Assembly: GCF_963678635.1 (NCBI RefSeq)
Contig: NC_087062.1
Coordinates: 9,778,670 to 9,842,669, forward strand
Source of the DNA: Symsagittifera roscoffensis
Lineage: Eukaryota > Xenacoelomorpha > Acoela > Convolutidae
Length of the DNA: 64,000 bases
Reading direction: 5' to 3'
This document shows, piece by piece, positions 13,758-25,200 of this stretch (position 1 is its first letter; each line of letters begins with the position of its first letter). Position numbers and translations under genes: made by a program. The notes beneath the pieces were generated by a model. That model made no database searches. It was not told where the DNA came from and was given only the letters and a program-made list of their open reading frames with translations.

Positions 13758-15060
13758 TTACTCGGAAACTGTAGTCTGCACATAAGAACAAGCCACAGGC
13801 CGACAACAAACTGCTCTGTAGACAGTAGTCTGCACTCGACAACCAGCCTCACACCGACCAGAAACTGCTCTGTAGACTGTAAACTGCATTCGAGAACTGG
13901 CCACACGCCGATCAAAAACTGAACTGGAGATTGTAGTCTGCTCTCGAGAACCAGCCACACTCCGACCAAAAACAGCTCTGGAGTCGGTAGTCTCCTCTCG
14001 AGAACCAGCCACACTCGGACCAAAAACTACTCTGTAGACTGTAGACTGCTCTCGCGATTTGGCCACACGCTGACCCAGAAATGCTCTGGAGACTATAGTC
14101 TGCTCTCGAGAAATAGCCACACGCCGACCGAAAACTGATCTGTAGACTGCAGTCAGCTCTCGAGAAAAAACCACACGCCGACCAAAATTTTCTCTGGAGA
14201 CTCTAGTCTGCTCTGGAGAACCAGCCTCACTCGGACCAAAAACTGCTCTGTAGACTGTAGACTGCACTCGAGAACTGGCCACACGCCGACCAAAAACTGC
14301 TCTGTAGATTGTAGTCTGCACTCGAGAACTGGCCACACGCTGAACCAAAATTACTCGGAGTCTGTAGTCTGCACACAATAACAAGCCACAGGCCGACCAA
14401 AAACTGCGCTCTAGACTGTAGTCTGCACAAGACAACCAGCCACACGCCTACCAAAAACTGAACTGGAGATTGTAGTCTGCTCTCGAGAACCAGCCACACT
14501 CCGACCAAAAATAGCTCTAGAATCGGTAGTCTCCTCTCGAGAACCAGCCACACTCGGACCAAAAACTACTCTGTAGACTGTAGACTGCTCTCGAGATTGG
14601 GCACACGCTGATCCAAAACTGCCCTGGAGACTATAGTCTGCTCTCGAGAAATAGCCACACGCCGACCGAAAACTGATCTGTAGACTGCAGTCAGCTCTCG
14701 AGAAAAAGCCACACGCCGACCAAAATTTTCTCTGGAGACTCTAGTCTGCTCTGGAGAACCAGCCTCACTCGGACCAAAAACTGCTCTGTAGACTGTAGAC
14801 TGCACTCGAGAACTGGCCACACGCCGACCAAAAACTGCTCTGTAGATTGTCGTCTGCACTCGAGAACTGGCCACACGCTGAACCAAAATTACTCGGAGTC
14901 TGTAGTCTGCACACAATAACAAGCCACAGGCCGACCAAAAACTGCGCTCTAGACTGTAGTCTGCACACGACAACCAGCCACACGCCTACCAAAAACTGAA
15001 CTGGAGATTGTAGTCTGCTCTCGAGAACCAGCCACACTCCGACCAAAAATAGCTCTAGAA
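13758..15060. repeat. Satellite higher-order block C (period 538 bp)
   Basis: The monomers at 14153-14562 recur at 14691-15100 with few changes, a shift of 538 bp (10 monomers less 2 bp). Diagnostic variants shared by both copies are ctctggagaaccagcctcactcgg and cacgcctacc. Confidence 0.8.
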
Positions 15061-15484
15061 TCGGTAGTCTCCTCTCGAGAAACAGCCACACTCGGACCAA
15101 AAACTACTCTGTAGACTGAAGACTGCTCTCGAGATTGGGCACACGCTGATCCAAAACTGCCCTGGAGACTGTAGTCTGCTCTCGAGAAATAGCCACACTC
15201 CCACCAAAAACTGCTCTGGAGACTGTAGTCTGCTCTCGTGAAATGGCCACTCTCCGACCAAATACTGCTCTGTAGACTGTAGTCTGCACTCGGCAACCAG
15301 CCACACGCCGACCAAAAAATGCTCTGTAGACTGTAAACTGCTCTCGAGAACTGGCCACACGCCGACCAAAACTGAACTGGAGATTGTAGTCTGCTCTCGA
15401 GAACCAACAGAACTCAGACTAAAAACTGCTCTGTAGACTGTAGTCTGCTCTCGAGAACCAGCCACACTCCGACCAAAAACAGCT

Positions 15485-16764
15485 CTAGAGTCGGCAGTCT
15501 CCTCTCGAGAACCAGCCGCACTCCGACCAAAAACTACTCAGTAGACTGTAGACTGCTCTCGCGATTTGGCCACAAGATGACCCAGAACTGCTCTGGAGAC
15601 TATAGTCTGCACTCGGGAACCAGCCACACGCCGACCAAAAACTGCTCTGTAGACTGTATTTTGCTCTCGAGAAATGGCCACACATTGATTCAGAACTGCT
15701 CTGTAGACTGTAGACTGCACTCGAGAACTGGCCACACGCTGACCAAAAACTGCTCTGTAGATTGTAGTCTGCACTCGAGAACTGGCCACACGCCTACCAA
15801 AAACTGAACTGGAGATTGTAGTCTGCTCTCGAGAACCAGCCACACTCCGACCAAAAATAGCTCTAGAATCGGTAGTCTCCTCTCGAGAAACAGCCACACT
15901 CGGACCAAAAACTAATCTGTAGACTGAAGACTGCTCTCGAGATTGGGCACACGCTGATCCAAAACCGCCCTGGAGACTGTAGTTTGCTCTCGAGAAAAAA
16001 ACACTCGCCGACCAAAAATTTCTCTGGAGACTCTAGTCTGCTCTCGAGAACCAGTCACACTCGGACTAAAAACTGCTCTGTAGATTATAGACTGCGCTCG
16101 AGAACTGGCCACACGCCGACCAAAAAAAGCTCTAGAGTCGGCAGTCTCCTCTCGAGAACCAGCCGCACTCCGACCAAAAACTACTCAGTAGACTGTAGAC
16201 TGCTCTCGCGATTTGGCCACAAGATGACCCAGAACTGCTCTGGAGACTATAGTCTGCACTCGGGAACCAGCCACACGCCGACCAAAAACTGCTCTGTAGA
16301 CTGTATTTTGCTCTCGAGAAATGGCCACACATTGATTCAGAACTGCTCTGTAGACTGTAGTCTGCACTCGGCAACCAGCCAGACGCCGACCAAAAAATGC
16401 TCTGTAGACTGTAAACTGCTCTCGAGAACTGGCCACACGCCGACCAAAAACTGAACTGGAGATTGTAGTCTGCTCTCGAGAACCAACAAAACTCAGACTA
16501 AAAACTGCTCTGTAGACTGTAGTCTGCTCTCGAGAACCAGCCACACTCCGACCAAAAACAGCTCTAGAGTCGGTAGTCTCCTCTCGAGAACCAGCCGCAC
16601 TCCGACCAAAAGCTACTCAGTAGACTGTAGACTGCTCTCGCGATTTGGCCACAAGATGACCCAGAACTGCTCTGGAGACTATAGTCTGCACTCGGGAACC
16701 AGCCAAACGCCGACCAAAAACTGCTCTGTAGACTGTATTTTGCTCTCGAGAAATGGCCACACAT
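15485..16764. repeat. Satellite higher-order block D (period 1079 bp with a partial copy at about 650 bp)
   Basis: The group containing ccgcactccgacc, cacaagatgaccc and attttgctctcgagaaatggcc occurs near 15485, near 16132 and near 16564. These are offsets of roughly 650 and exactly 1079 bp (20 monomers less 1 bp). Confidence 0.75.
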
Positions 16765-17689
16765 TGATTCATAACTGCTCTGTAGAATGTAGCCTGCACT
16801 CGATAACCAGCCACACGTCGACCAAAAACAGAGTCGGTAGTCTCCTCTCGAGAACCAGCCAGACTCGAACTAAAAACTATTCTGTAGACTGTAGACTGCT
16901 CTCGCGATTTGTCCACACGCTGACCCAGAACTGCTCTGGAGACTCTAGTCGGCTCCCGAGAACCAGCCACACTCAGACCAAAATTTGCTCTATAGACTGT
17001 AGACTGCACTCGAGAACTGGCCACTCGCCGACCAAAACTGCTCTGTAGAATGTAGTCTGCACTCGAGAACCAGCCAAACTCAGACTAAAAACTGCTCTGT
17101 AGACTGTAAACTGCTCTCGAGAACCAACCACACTCGGACCAAAAACTACTATGAAGACTGTAGACTGCTCTCGAGATTTGGACACACGATGACCCAGAAC
17201 TGCTCTGGAGACTGTAGTCTGCCCTCGAGAACCAGCCACACTCCGACCAAAAACTACTCTGTAGACTGTGAACTGCTCTCGCGATTTGGCCACACGCTGA
17301 CCCAGAACTGCTCTGGAGACTATAGTCTGTTCTCAAGAAATAGCCACACGCCGACCAAAAACTGCTCTGGAGACTGCAGTCAGCTTCGAGAAAAAGCCGC
17401 ACGCCGACCAAAAACTTCTCTGGAGACTCTAGTCTGCTCTCGAGAACCAGCCACACTCGGACCAAAAACTGCTCTGTAGACTGCAAACTGCTCTCGAGAA
17501 CCAGCCACACTCGGACCAAAAACTGAACTGGAGATTGTAGTCTGCTCTCGAGAACCAGCCACACTCCGACCAAAAACAGCTCTAGAGTCGGTAGTCTCCT
17601 CTCGAGAATCAGCCACACTCCGACCAAAAACTACTCTGTAGACTGTAGACTGCTCTCGTGATTTGGCCACACGCTGACCCAGAACTGCT

Positions 17690-18190
17690 CTGGAGAATAT
17701 AGTCTGCTCTCAAGAAATAGCCACACGCCGACCAAAAACTGCTCTGGAGACTGTAGTCAGCTCTCGAGAAAAAGCCGCACGCCGACCAAAAACTTCTCTG
17801 GAGACTCTAGTCTGCTGTCGAGAACCAGCCACACTCGGTCTAAAAAATTCTCTGTAGTCTGTAGACTGCACTCGAGAACTGGCCACATGCCAACCAAAAA
17901 CTGCTCTGTAGAATGTAGTCTGCACTCGAGAACCAACCAAATTCAGATTAAAAACTGCTCTGTAGATTGTAGACTGCTCTCGCGATTTGGCCACACGCTG
18001 ACCCCGAACTGCTCTGGAGAATATAGTCTGCTCTCAAGAAATAGCCACACGCCGACCAAAAACTGCTCTGGAGACTGCAGTCAGCTCTCGAGAAAAAGCC
18101 GCACGCCGACCAAAAACTTCTCTGGAGACTCTAGTCTGCTGTCGAGAACCAGCCACACTCGGTCTAAAAAATTCTCTGTAGTCTGTAGAC
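17690..18190. repeat. Satellite higher-order block E (period 324 bp)
   Basis: The motif TGGAGAATATAGTCTGC at 17691 recurs at 18015, exactly 324 bp (six monomers) later, together with the following gtcgagaaccagccacactcggtc monomer and its unusual taaaaaattctctgtagtctg junction. This is the last ordered unit before the array edge. Confidence 0.8.
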
Positions 18191-18280
18191 TGCACTCGGG
18201 AACCAGTCACACGCCGACCAAAAACTGCTCTGTAGACTTTATTTTGCTCTCGAGAAATGGCCGCACATTGATTCACAACT

Positions 18281-18480
18281 GCTCCGTACAATGTAGCCTG
18301 CACTCGATAACCAGCCACACGTCGACCAAAAATTGCACTGTAGGCTGTAGTCTGCTCTCGAGGGATGCCACCCGTTGAGCCACACATCGACCAAAAACTG
18401 CACTGTAGACTGTAGTCTGCTCTCGATAAATGGCCACACGTTGATTAAAAACTGCTCTGTACCCGGAATGACCTCCATAA
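18281..18480. repeat. Right edge of the satellite array
   Basis: The last three monomers are among the more divergent (gcactgtaggctgtag, gggatgccacccgttgagcc, ttgattaaaaactg) and the array stops after 18460. The next bases (acccggaatgacctcc) and everything after belong to AT-rich dispersed-repeat sequence. Edge degeneration is a usual feature of satellite arrays that homogenise from within. Confidence 0.8.
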
Positions 18481-20298
18481 ACCTAAAATGCTACTCATAC
18501 AATTCCATAAACTAAGTCTATGAAAAAATATTAATCATACAAATTTCATACAATTTACTAAAATGTTGTCGTCGACTTTTCGAAAAACTTTTTTCATGTT
18601 TTGGCGTAAAATTGTGTGTATCGTACTTATTAAAAAACAAAACTTTTTGTCAAAAAAAATGCTAATCATAAAATTTCCATAAATGGAAAATGTATGACTA
18701 GCATTTTTTTGATGGCAACGAGAAAATTTTTTTCAAAGTATTTTTGAAATTGCCACCAAAATTGTTTTTTTTTGTGTTTTTTTTCAACCGCAATCTGATT
18801 TTTGTACTCAAACAAACTTTTATTTTTTGTGTGTATAACGTAGTCCTGGAGATACTAATATTGGATTTTTTTTCCTTTTCTCTTCTTAACTTTTTTCAAA
18901 AACGCTTATAACTCCTCTCTATTTTGTATGACATGTTTCTGTATGCCTTGATCAATGTCTGGTAATTTAAAAATTCAAATTTTAGAAATAATCATCTTTG
19001 AGTTCGTTACTTTCGTTATATTATTTGTGTGAGACAGAATTTAAACGTTTCAGGCTGTTTGCAATGCCTTTTTAATGCGAGACGGCCAAACCTTTGGTTA
19101 ATACTTTTGATTAACCAAGGTTTATGTCACTTGTGTTCGGTTCCGAACACAACCAAAAAATTTTGAGAAATTAAAATGTAAAAAGTGAATATTTTTGGTT
19201 TATGGAAAAATGCTAGTCGGATAATTTCTATATATGAAAAAATACTAATCATAGACCTTTCATGCAGTTTTATATACTTAAGGAATTGTATAAAAAGCAC
19301 AAATACACCAATAATTGCGTTACGAAAGTCGAACCAATAACTTTTCTATAGCTATATTAACTCAAAGATATACACATTTTTTTCAAAATCGAGACGGTTG
19401 TCGAGCTGTACTCCTGAATGTTCGACCTCAGAAATTTTGTCCATCACATTGTTCCCAGTGGAAAAAGTTTTGTCATTGCAAACCCAACCAAAAACCATCA
19501 TTTTGCTGTTCAACTGGTTCATCACCATTTTTTTCTATTTCAACACTTAATTAAATGTAGCAGTTCTGGTTAGAAGTTTAACAAACAAAGTTACATGACT
19601 GCTGTTGCGCGCGGCATATCATTAATGGCGCACATACAATTTTTTTTTTTTTTTCAAAATATAAAATACAATTCAGCCTGAGACAACTCAGCCAATTTTA
19701 TAAAACGCTAGATTCGAAAGAAAAAATCGGAATTGGAGTTGTTTCTCGGTTTAAGGTCGCCGGTGGGCGCGCTATAACCGGCTCTAAGTTTATCCTCTGT
19801 TGGAAAACTTGCAACACGTTGGCGCGACTGCGGTGGTCACCATTCTTGGCTGAATTGTCGCTGGCTGAATTGTCTGCATACTTTTGACTGAATTGTCTGA
19901 ATTTCAAATCGGCTGAATTGTCTTTGGCCGAATTGTCTGGACGCGATCAGTAATGTATCGAAGTAATTAAAAAAGTACCGAATATTGATCAATGTGCTGA
20001 ACTTGTCTCACAATCTTAAATAACATAATTAAATTTATCTGATTAGACAAACTGTTTCAATCAACGGTATCAGTTTTTGGTTTGAAAAATTAAAGCAAAA
20101 GTGAACAAATTTATCAATTCACTCAATTCCGCCTGTCAATGGATATCAAAACCAAAAAAAATTGGTCGCTAACTGTGCAATCCATAGTTTAAATTGAAGC
20201 TCTTCAGAAGCAATTATATGATTAATTCATGTATCTAATAACCCTTGTAACCTTAATTACCCTTGTTAATCAGTGAACAATTTCAATTCAAACAAACG
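18461..20298. other. AT-rich intergenic stretch with diverged dispersed repeats
   Basis: No coding potential is seen. Phrases such as aaaaatgctaatcatacaatttcat recur here (18490, 18660, 19210-19260) and elsewhere in the window (24000, 44010, 44900-45080). The tract gtgtataacgtag at 18831 and the tract ggtcgccggtggg to ggcgcgactgcggtggtcacc at 19756-19841 match parts of the 900-bp repeat at 24190-25890. I read this as an old, diverged member of that family. A poly-T run sits at 19638-19655. Confidence 0.6.
19668..19940. repeat. Cluster of GGCTGAATTGTC motifs in both orientations
   Basis: Five forward copies of (C/G)(C/T)GAATTGTC-like units lie at about 19850, 19865, 19888, 19912 and 19929. 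Two reverse-complement copies (acaattcagcc, gacaactcagcc) lie at about 19668-19695. The two sets could pair as a foldback around the 19735-19840 GC-rich core. Possible termini of an old DNA element; identity unknown. Confidence 0.55.
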
Positions 20299-20306
20299 GT
20301 CTTATA
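20299..20306. repeat. Left target-site duplication of the MITE
   Basis: GTCTTATA, identical to 20760-20767, directly abuts the CAGGGGCGG terminus. Confidence 0.85.
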
Positions 20307-20759
20307 CAGGGGCGGATCTAGGATTTTCTCGAGGGGGGGGGGCGGATTTTCAAAAAATTTTCCAAAATTTTGACGACCTTTTTTTTTTTTTAGGTCAACC
20401 AAATTGATTTTTCAAACTCTCCCAAAGCACTGTTTTGCCCCTATTTTGGCTAAATTTTCAGCACCGAAGGCAAATTTTTGAAAAAACAATCAAAAAAGCC
20501 GTTTGATTGGGCACTTTTTTTGAAAAAATTTTACAAAAAAATCGCGTTTTTTTTGGCGATTGCTCCCCCTCAAAGTTAGTATATATTGGCGCCCAAGGCG
20601 CCTTTAGAAAAATTTTAGGGTCGGTCGGCCAAAAATGAATTTCTGAAAAAGTATCAAAGGGGGGACCCTTTGGGTCGGCAGGGGGTCGAATCCCTGAGGG
20701 GGGGGGGGGGGCGTCCGCCAAACCCGGCCCCCCGCCCCCCCCTCCTAAACCCGCCCCTG
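20307..20759 (+). mobile_element. hAT-like MITE, 453 bp, with intact ends and 8-bp target duplication
   Basis: The left end reads CAGGGGCGGATCTAGG and the right end, reverse-complemented, reads CAGGGGCGGGTTTAGG. The element is flanked on both sides by the same 8 bp GTCTTATA (20299-20306 and 20760-20767). A CAGGG-type terminus with an 8-bp target duplication is the signature of hAT-superfamily DNA transposons. The interior has no transposase and is A/T-rich with G and C homopolymer runs, so it is non-autonomous. Related copies in this window: 22474-22850, 29885-29965 with 33140-33268, 48905-49090, 55413-55961, 56561-57000 and 60113-60765. The strand given is arbitrary. Confidence 0.85.
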
Positions 20760-20767
20760 GTCTTATA
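20760..20767. repeat. Right target-site duplication of the MITE
   Basis: GTCTTATA, identical to 20299-20306, directly follows the CCGCCCCTG terminus. Confidence 0.85.
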
Positions 20768-21119
20768 TTGATTTCAAAAACGTATAAAACGTACAAGTTT
20801 TTTGATGAGTTTTTTAGCTCAACACTTAATTTAATTGACTCAATAACTAATTTCTAGAACAACAGCTAACCGTTTTGACCAAGATGTTAGCTAGCAAAGA
20901 AAAATTTCATGTCAAAATTGTTTTATGTTTATGAAAAATTAGAAATATATCTGTATTTGTTGTTTACTAGGGATCCTAGATAACTCATTATGTGTACTGT
21001 ACAATCATAGACATACTCAATTTTAATGAGTCGTTCAAATTGGAAACGAAACACTTTCAATTTTCGGACGCTCTTTCGAAACCAACAAATTTTTGTTTTG
21101 TCACCATCATATTCATTTA
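20768..21119 (-). other. Probable 3' UTR region of the receptor
   Basis: AAUAAA overlaps the stop codon itself and is too early to serve. On the minus strand AUUAAA-like hexamers occur near 21022 and 20829. No clear downstream GU-rich element is visible. The transcript end is therefore only approximate, and would lie before or within the MITE at 20307-20759. Confidence 0.35.
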
Positions 21120-22224
21120 TCATTTATTGTAGTTATTAGCAAAACTTGTTGGATCGTGATAAATCCAGTATAGTCCACAAGTCAACATGAGCAAAGCAGA
21201 AAATATGAACGCGTTGAACCGATTGATCGTCTCGGCCAAAAACTGATACTCAGCTGTGTAATTGTGAGGGTTTACACGAGGCTTCGTCGGATCTGTTTCG
21301 AGGCTTTCTAGCAAAGCTCGGTCGTTCAAAGCAGTGTCAGACTCTGAGTATTTCTTTGCACCAAAACTTGGAGATCCAATTGGGTTGCTTAAGAAATTTG
21401 CCGTTTCAGGTAGTAAAATTTTATTTCTTTTTCGACTTTCTGAGATGATCGGCTTCGTGAAATTGTTCAAGTTAGAACTGACAGCTTTGATGCCATTTTG
21501 CGAATCATTGATGTCCACATTGGGTCTGTAGCGATCGGCCGAAGAATTGTCATCGTTTTTGTAGCGAACCCTTGCGTTTTGTTTAATTCCATTCTGTTGG
21601 GTTACTGGAATGGTGGGGGATGTTTGAGTTATTTCTTCGGGTGAACTGGCCGAACGAGGACTTTCGTGATTGAGACTTGGCTCCAACTGTTTCTCGAACA
21701 ATTTGTTGGCGACAAAGTGACGATCCGAAACGTTCGACGAGAGCAAATCGTCGTAAGTTGCCGAAGCTCCTCCCGGTTGCACGGTATAGGTCAGGTCGTC
21801 GACCGATAAGGCGTCGAAGAATGTTTCTGAAAGTTTGTAAAAATTCTTCTGAGAAAGCACTATGTCGCGTGGGACGTCACGTGGTCCGACCAGACACTGC
21901 AGACGTTTACCCAGCTTCCGTAACCGGATCGAGGGGGGAACCGAGCAGTCCTGAGGAGAGTAGACCCTCAGGGTGATGATGTTCATCAGGAGTGACAAGC
22001 CAATCAGAGCGATGGAAACAGCGAGGAACATTCCGAGAATTGAGACTCCGCCTTGCGGCATCATCTCCATCACCACCATCAGGTTCACTGACTGGGCTAG
22101 GAAGACTGTGATTCCGTATCCCGCTTTTTCTCCCGAGGAGCAGGGGATCATGAAGTTGAAGATGCAAAGGACGTTTATCATGAAGCTCGGCATGATTAGA
22201 TTGATGACGAAGTAGGCTGTGTAT
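21120..22224 (-). CDS. Receptor exon 6: TM1 to TM4 and stop
   Basis: 1105 nt, entering in phase 2 and ending at TGA (21122-21120), followed at once by TAA. The acceptor is GAGTCATTTCAG. TM1 contains the conserved P357; TM2 begins GEKAGYGITVFLAQSVNL. TM2 holds L387 (9') and E398 (20') but has A10', Q11' and N14', more polar than usual. The intracellular loop is Ser/Thr/Asn-rich (for example SPRSASSPEE) and may carry phosphorylation sites. TM4 (FNAFIFSALLMLTCGLYWIY) is followed by a short extracellular tail. All four membrane segments in one exon is unusual, since many nicotinic genes split this part. Confidence 0.94.
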
Positions 22225-25200
22225 CTGAAATGACTCATCAGTTTTCAAAAAAACTAACAGTCTTCAGTTAGTTAAAAAATTGGTTTTGAAATCTTATCTC
22301 TTCAAATCTTATCTCTTATCTCTACAATCTAATCTTCATCACGTACAGCGGGCTTTAAATTGCCGCCTTGCTTTAAATCTTTAAGTGGTTCATTCAAAAA
22401 TTCTAAGTTATTTTAAATTACAAAAAACGACGTATTTTTGTTCACAAAAAACTAAAGAAAATGAATCTACGATCAGCGACGGATTTCGAAAGGTAGAAAG
22501 GTAACGGGGAAGCAAACCCCCCCCCCCCCCCCACAGGGATTCGACCCCCTGCCGACCCAAAGGGTCGCCCATTGTACTATTTTGAGATATCCATTTTTGG
22601 CCAACCGAACCTAAAAATTTTCTAAGGGCGGCTTTGGAGCCCATATATACTAATTTTTAAGGGGGAGCGCGCGCTAAAATCGCGATTTTTTTGGTAAAAA
22701 TTTTCCAAAAAGTGCCTAAAAATGCTATTTTTGGCCTGTTTTTCAAAATTTTCTTTGCGGCACAGAAATTTTTGCCAAAACAGGGTATTTTTAGTGCTTT
22801 GGGAGAGCTCGGAAAATCATTTTAATCGACCTAAAAAAAAGTCGACAGAGAAAAAAAAAGGTTCCGACCATAGTCTTTAGAAAACTACGGTTTAGAATTT
22901 TTTTCAAATTAGTGTAGTTTTTTCTGCTTGGTGTGATAAAAGGTCTGACGTAAAAAAAATTTTAGGCATGTTAGACAACCATTTTTGTAGAATAATTACT
23001 AGAAAAACTTTTTAAAATTTTAAAAGTTATTACCAAAATGAAACTAAAAAACTCCAAAAACAAGTTTTACTTGCTTAAAACTGAGTTTTAAGGTCTTAAA
23101 TTAGGCATATTTCAGCTGTTGTAAGCCTGCTCGCTTGCTGTGTTCGCTCGAATAAAGACGAAAAATCAAAAGTTTCAAACCGGTTTTTCTCGACGCTAGA
23201 ACAAAAAATTTTGGAAATTTTTTAATGTGGTTCGAATCACGACTGAAAGGGCTTTAATATGATACATCACTCAATCCATTACGATGATTATCTGCGGTAC
23301 CTGATTTTGCGTGGAAAACAAAAAGCAAAAAAACTAAAACACACCCGAAAACAAAGTCCCCCCCCCCCCCCCCTTTTCCAATGGTCGGAACAAAAAATGA
23401 GTTTACCTGTGAAATTTGATTGTGTAGCGGAGTCCGTTGAAAGGTAGGTTTCCGAACTCCGGATCTGTGTACGTGTACTCCATGACAGTGAAGCTGTCCA
23501 GTTCGAAGATGGAGCTGTTCTGGAAGAACTGCAGGTCGGCGGCTCTGATCTGGCCAGTCTCCACGTCCAGTTTCGGTCGGAGGGAAATCTGGTGACTGAA
23601 GTGAGCCCACGACCCAACTTCAAATTTGCAGTGCTACAAACAGAAATAATCAACATCTTCACCTCCCTATATAATCATTTTTTTCTTTGAAAAAACTGTA
23701 TAAAATCCCTATATTATCCATTTTAGTGTCCAGTTGAGCTACATACAAGCTATTTTTTACAAGTTTAAAAACTGTATAAAAATCGATTATAATCGATTGC
23801 AATCTTAGTTTTGTCGATGCGCGTAACACTTTCCGACGCAATTTAGCACTGCGATACGACAAAGTTAACACTTTCCGACGCTGCTACTGTGGATTCTATA
23901 CATTAGGCGGAAATTTTCCGGGCTAAACTCTGTAAACACCAAAAATGCTTATCAAACAATTCATTCAATTCCGAAAAAAATAGAGCATAAAAAAACGTTT
24001 ATTATACAATTTCGATATATTAAAACATTTTAGTACGCATTTTTACCTTGCCTCAAAAAGGGTTCCAACAAAAACATCCAAAAAACAAACAAAAAAGTAT
24101 TTTTTGCTTTCATTTAATTGCAAAATCACTTCTCTGCTTAAGCAAACATTTTCCGGAAAAAAAACTTGCAACTTCTTCTCCATTTTTGTGTATAACGTAA
24201 AGCAGACGAACTTTTTTGCCCAATTGAAGGAAAATAACTATGAAGTTTTTTCAGTGAAGAAAGATAAATATTGATCTGTCAAAATAGAACGAGTTTTAAC
24301 CACACAATGTTCAACCACTGGAGTTTTTGACGAAAAAACTCTCACCGTATACAAAAGGTTACATTAACGTAGACGGCAAAGCTGCAATTGCAGTTTATCT
24401 GTAAGAACATTTGCACTTAATTAGAGGATTTTCTTTTTTGAGAAAAACATTTTCCACAAACAAACTGTCAACATATCAGCAAAAATATATCTTTTAAACT
24501 AGGAATTTTTGATTTAGTGAACAAAATATTTTGATTCAGTAGAAAATGCGAGTCATGCAATTTCAAGGCAAATGGTAAAGCAAAAAAAATTAAAGTTTCT
24601 ATACAATTTTTATACGTATGGATTTATTTGGAGTTGTATGACAGAAATTATTTATTTATGGAAAAGGTAAGCTTAAAATTTTTGATTAGTCCGTGATACT
24701 AGGCGAATAGAAAAGTGTCAATATTTAGGCTAAAACTTAGATAACAATTATGTATACTTTAGAAGAAAACTCCTACTAAACTCCAGATGCATTGGCAATC
24801 GAAGAGGACTAAGTCGAGTGTTGGCTCAAGGTCGCCGCTGGTATATTGTATAGAGTTTTACCGTCTACTGACAAGCTGGCAACACTCTGGCGCGACCGCA
24901 GCGGTCACTCTTTTTCTGTTGATTGGCTATTTGCTTATATATTATATTGGATTTATTTGGTATGCAGCCACCGATTGACATTGTTATTATTGAATGCATT
25001 TTCTTCTAGACATTAATTTTTTAAAATCATTTTTTCCCGGAAAAATAACTTGAAATACCTTATCTTTTTGTGCATAACGTAATTACGTAATTAGACGGTA
25101 TTTTTTGCCCAATTGAAGGAAACTAAGTACGAACTTTTTTAGTGAAATAAGGTTACGAAAAAAATAAACATTGATCTTTCAAAGTAGAACGAGTTTTAAC

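Larger units (their letters stand above)
1..18460. repeat. 54-bp satellite array (about 340 monomers, truncated by window start)
   Basis: The whole stretch is built from one degenerate unit of 54 bp. Typical landmarks in order are ACTGCTCTGTAGACTGTAG, then CTGCACTCGAGAAC, then TGGCCACACGCCGACC and an A-run. Monomers differ by point changes (ctgtag/ctggag, actcgacaacc/ctctcgagaac, cacgccgacc/cactcggacc) and are ordered into higher-order units. Because 54 is 18 codons, indel-free stretches stay open in all three minus-strand frames, which yields repetitive frames of up to 365 codons that I do not regard as genes. There are no unique spacers and no cas-like genes, so this is not a CRISPR array. 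The array begins before base 1 and ends abruptly after the ACTGCTCTGT at 18451-18460. Its role (centromeric, pericentromeric, subtelomeric or interstitial) cannot be told from the sequence. Confidence 0.97.
22225..23406 (-). other. Receptor intron 5 (1182 bp)
   Basis: GT-AG. Contains a truncated MITE copy (22474-22850), a repeat shared with 61539-61660 (23179-23300), and a poly-C tract near 23349-23363. No other coding segment seen. Confidence 0.85.

Noticed and set aside
1-18460. CRISPR array
   Set aside because: Repeats are directly abutting 54-bp monomers without unique spacers, the genome is clearly that of an intron-bearing animal, and there are no cas genes.
21677-21976. Plus-strand frame of 99 codons opposite receptor exon 6
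   Set aside because: Shadow of the minus-strand coding exon, with no recognised domain. The same applies to plus-strand frames at 21973, 28834, 28872, 40332 and 40342.
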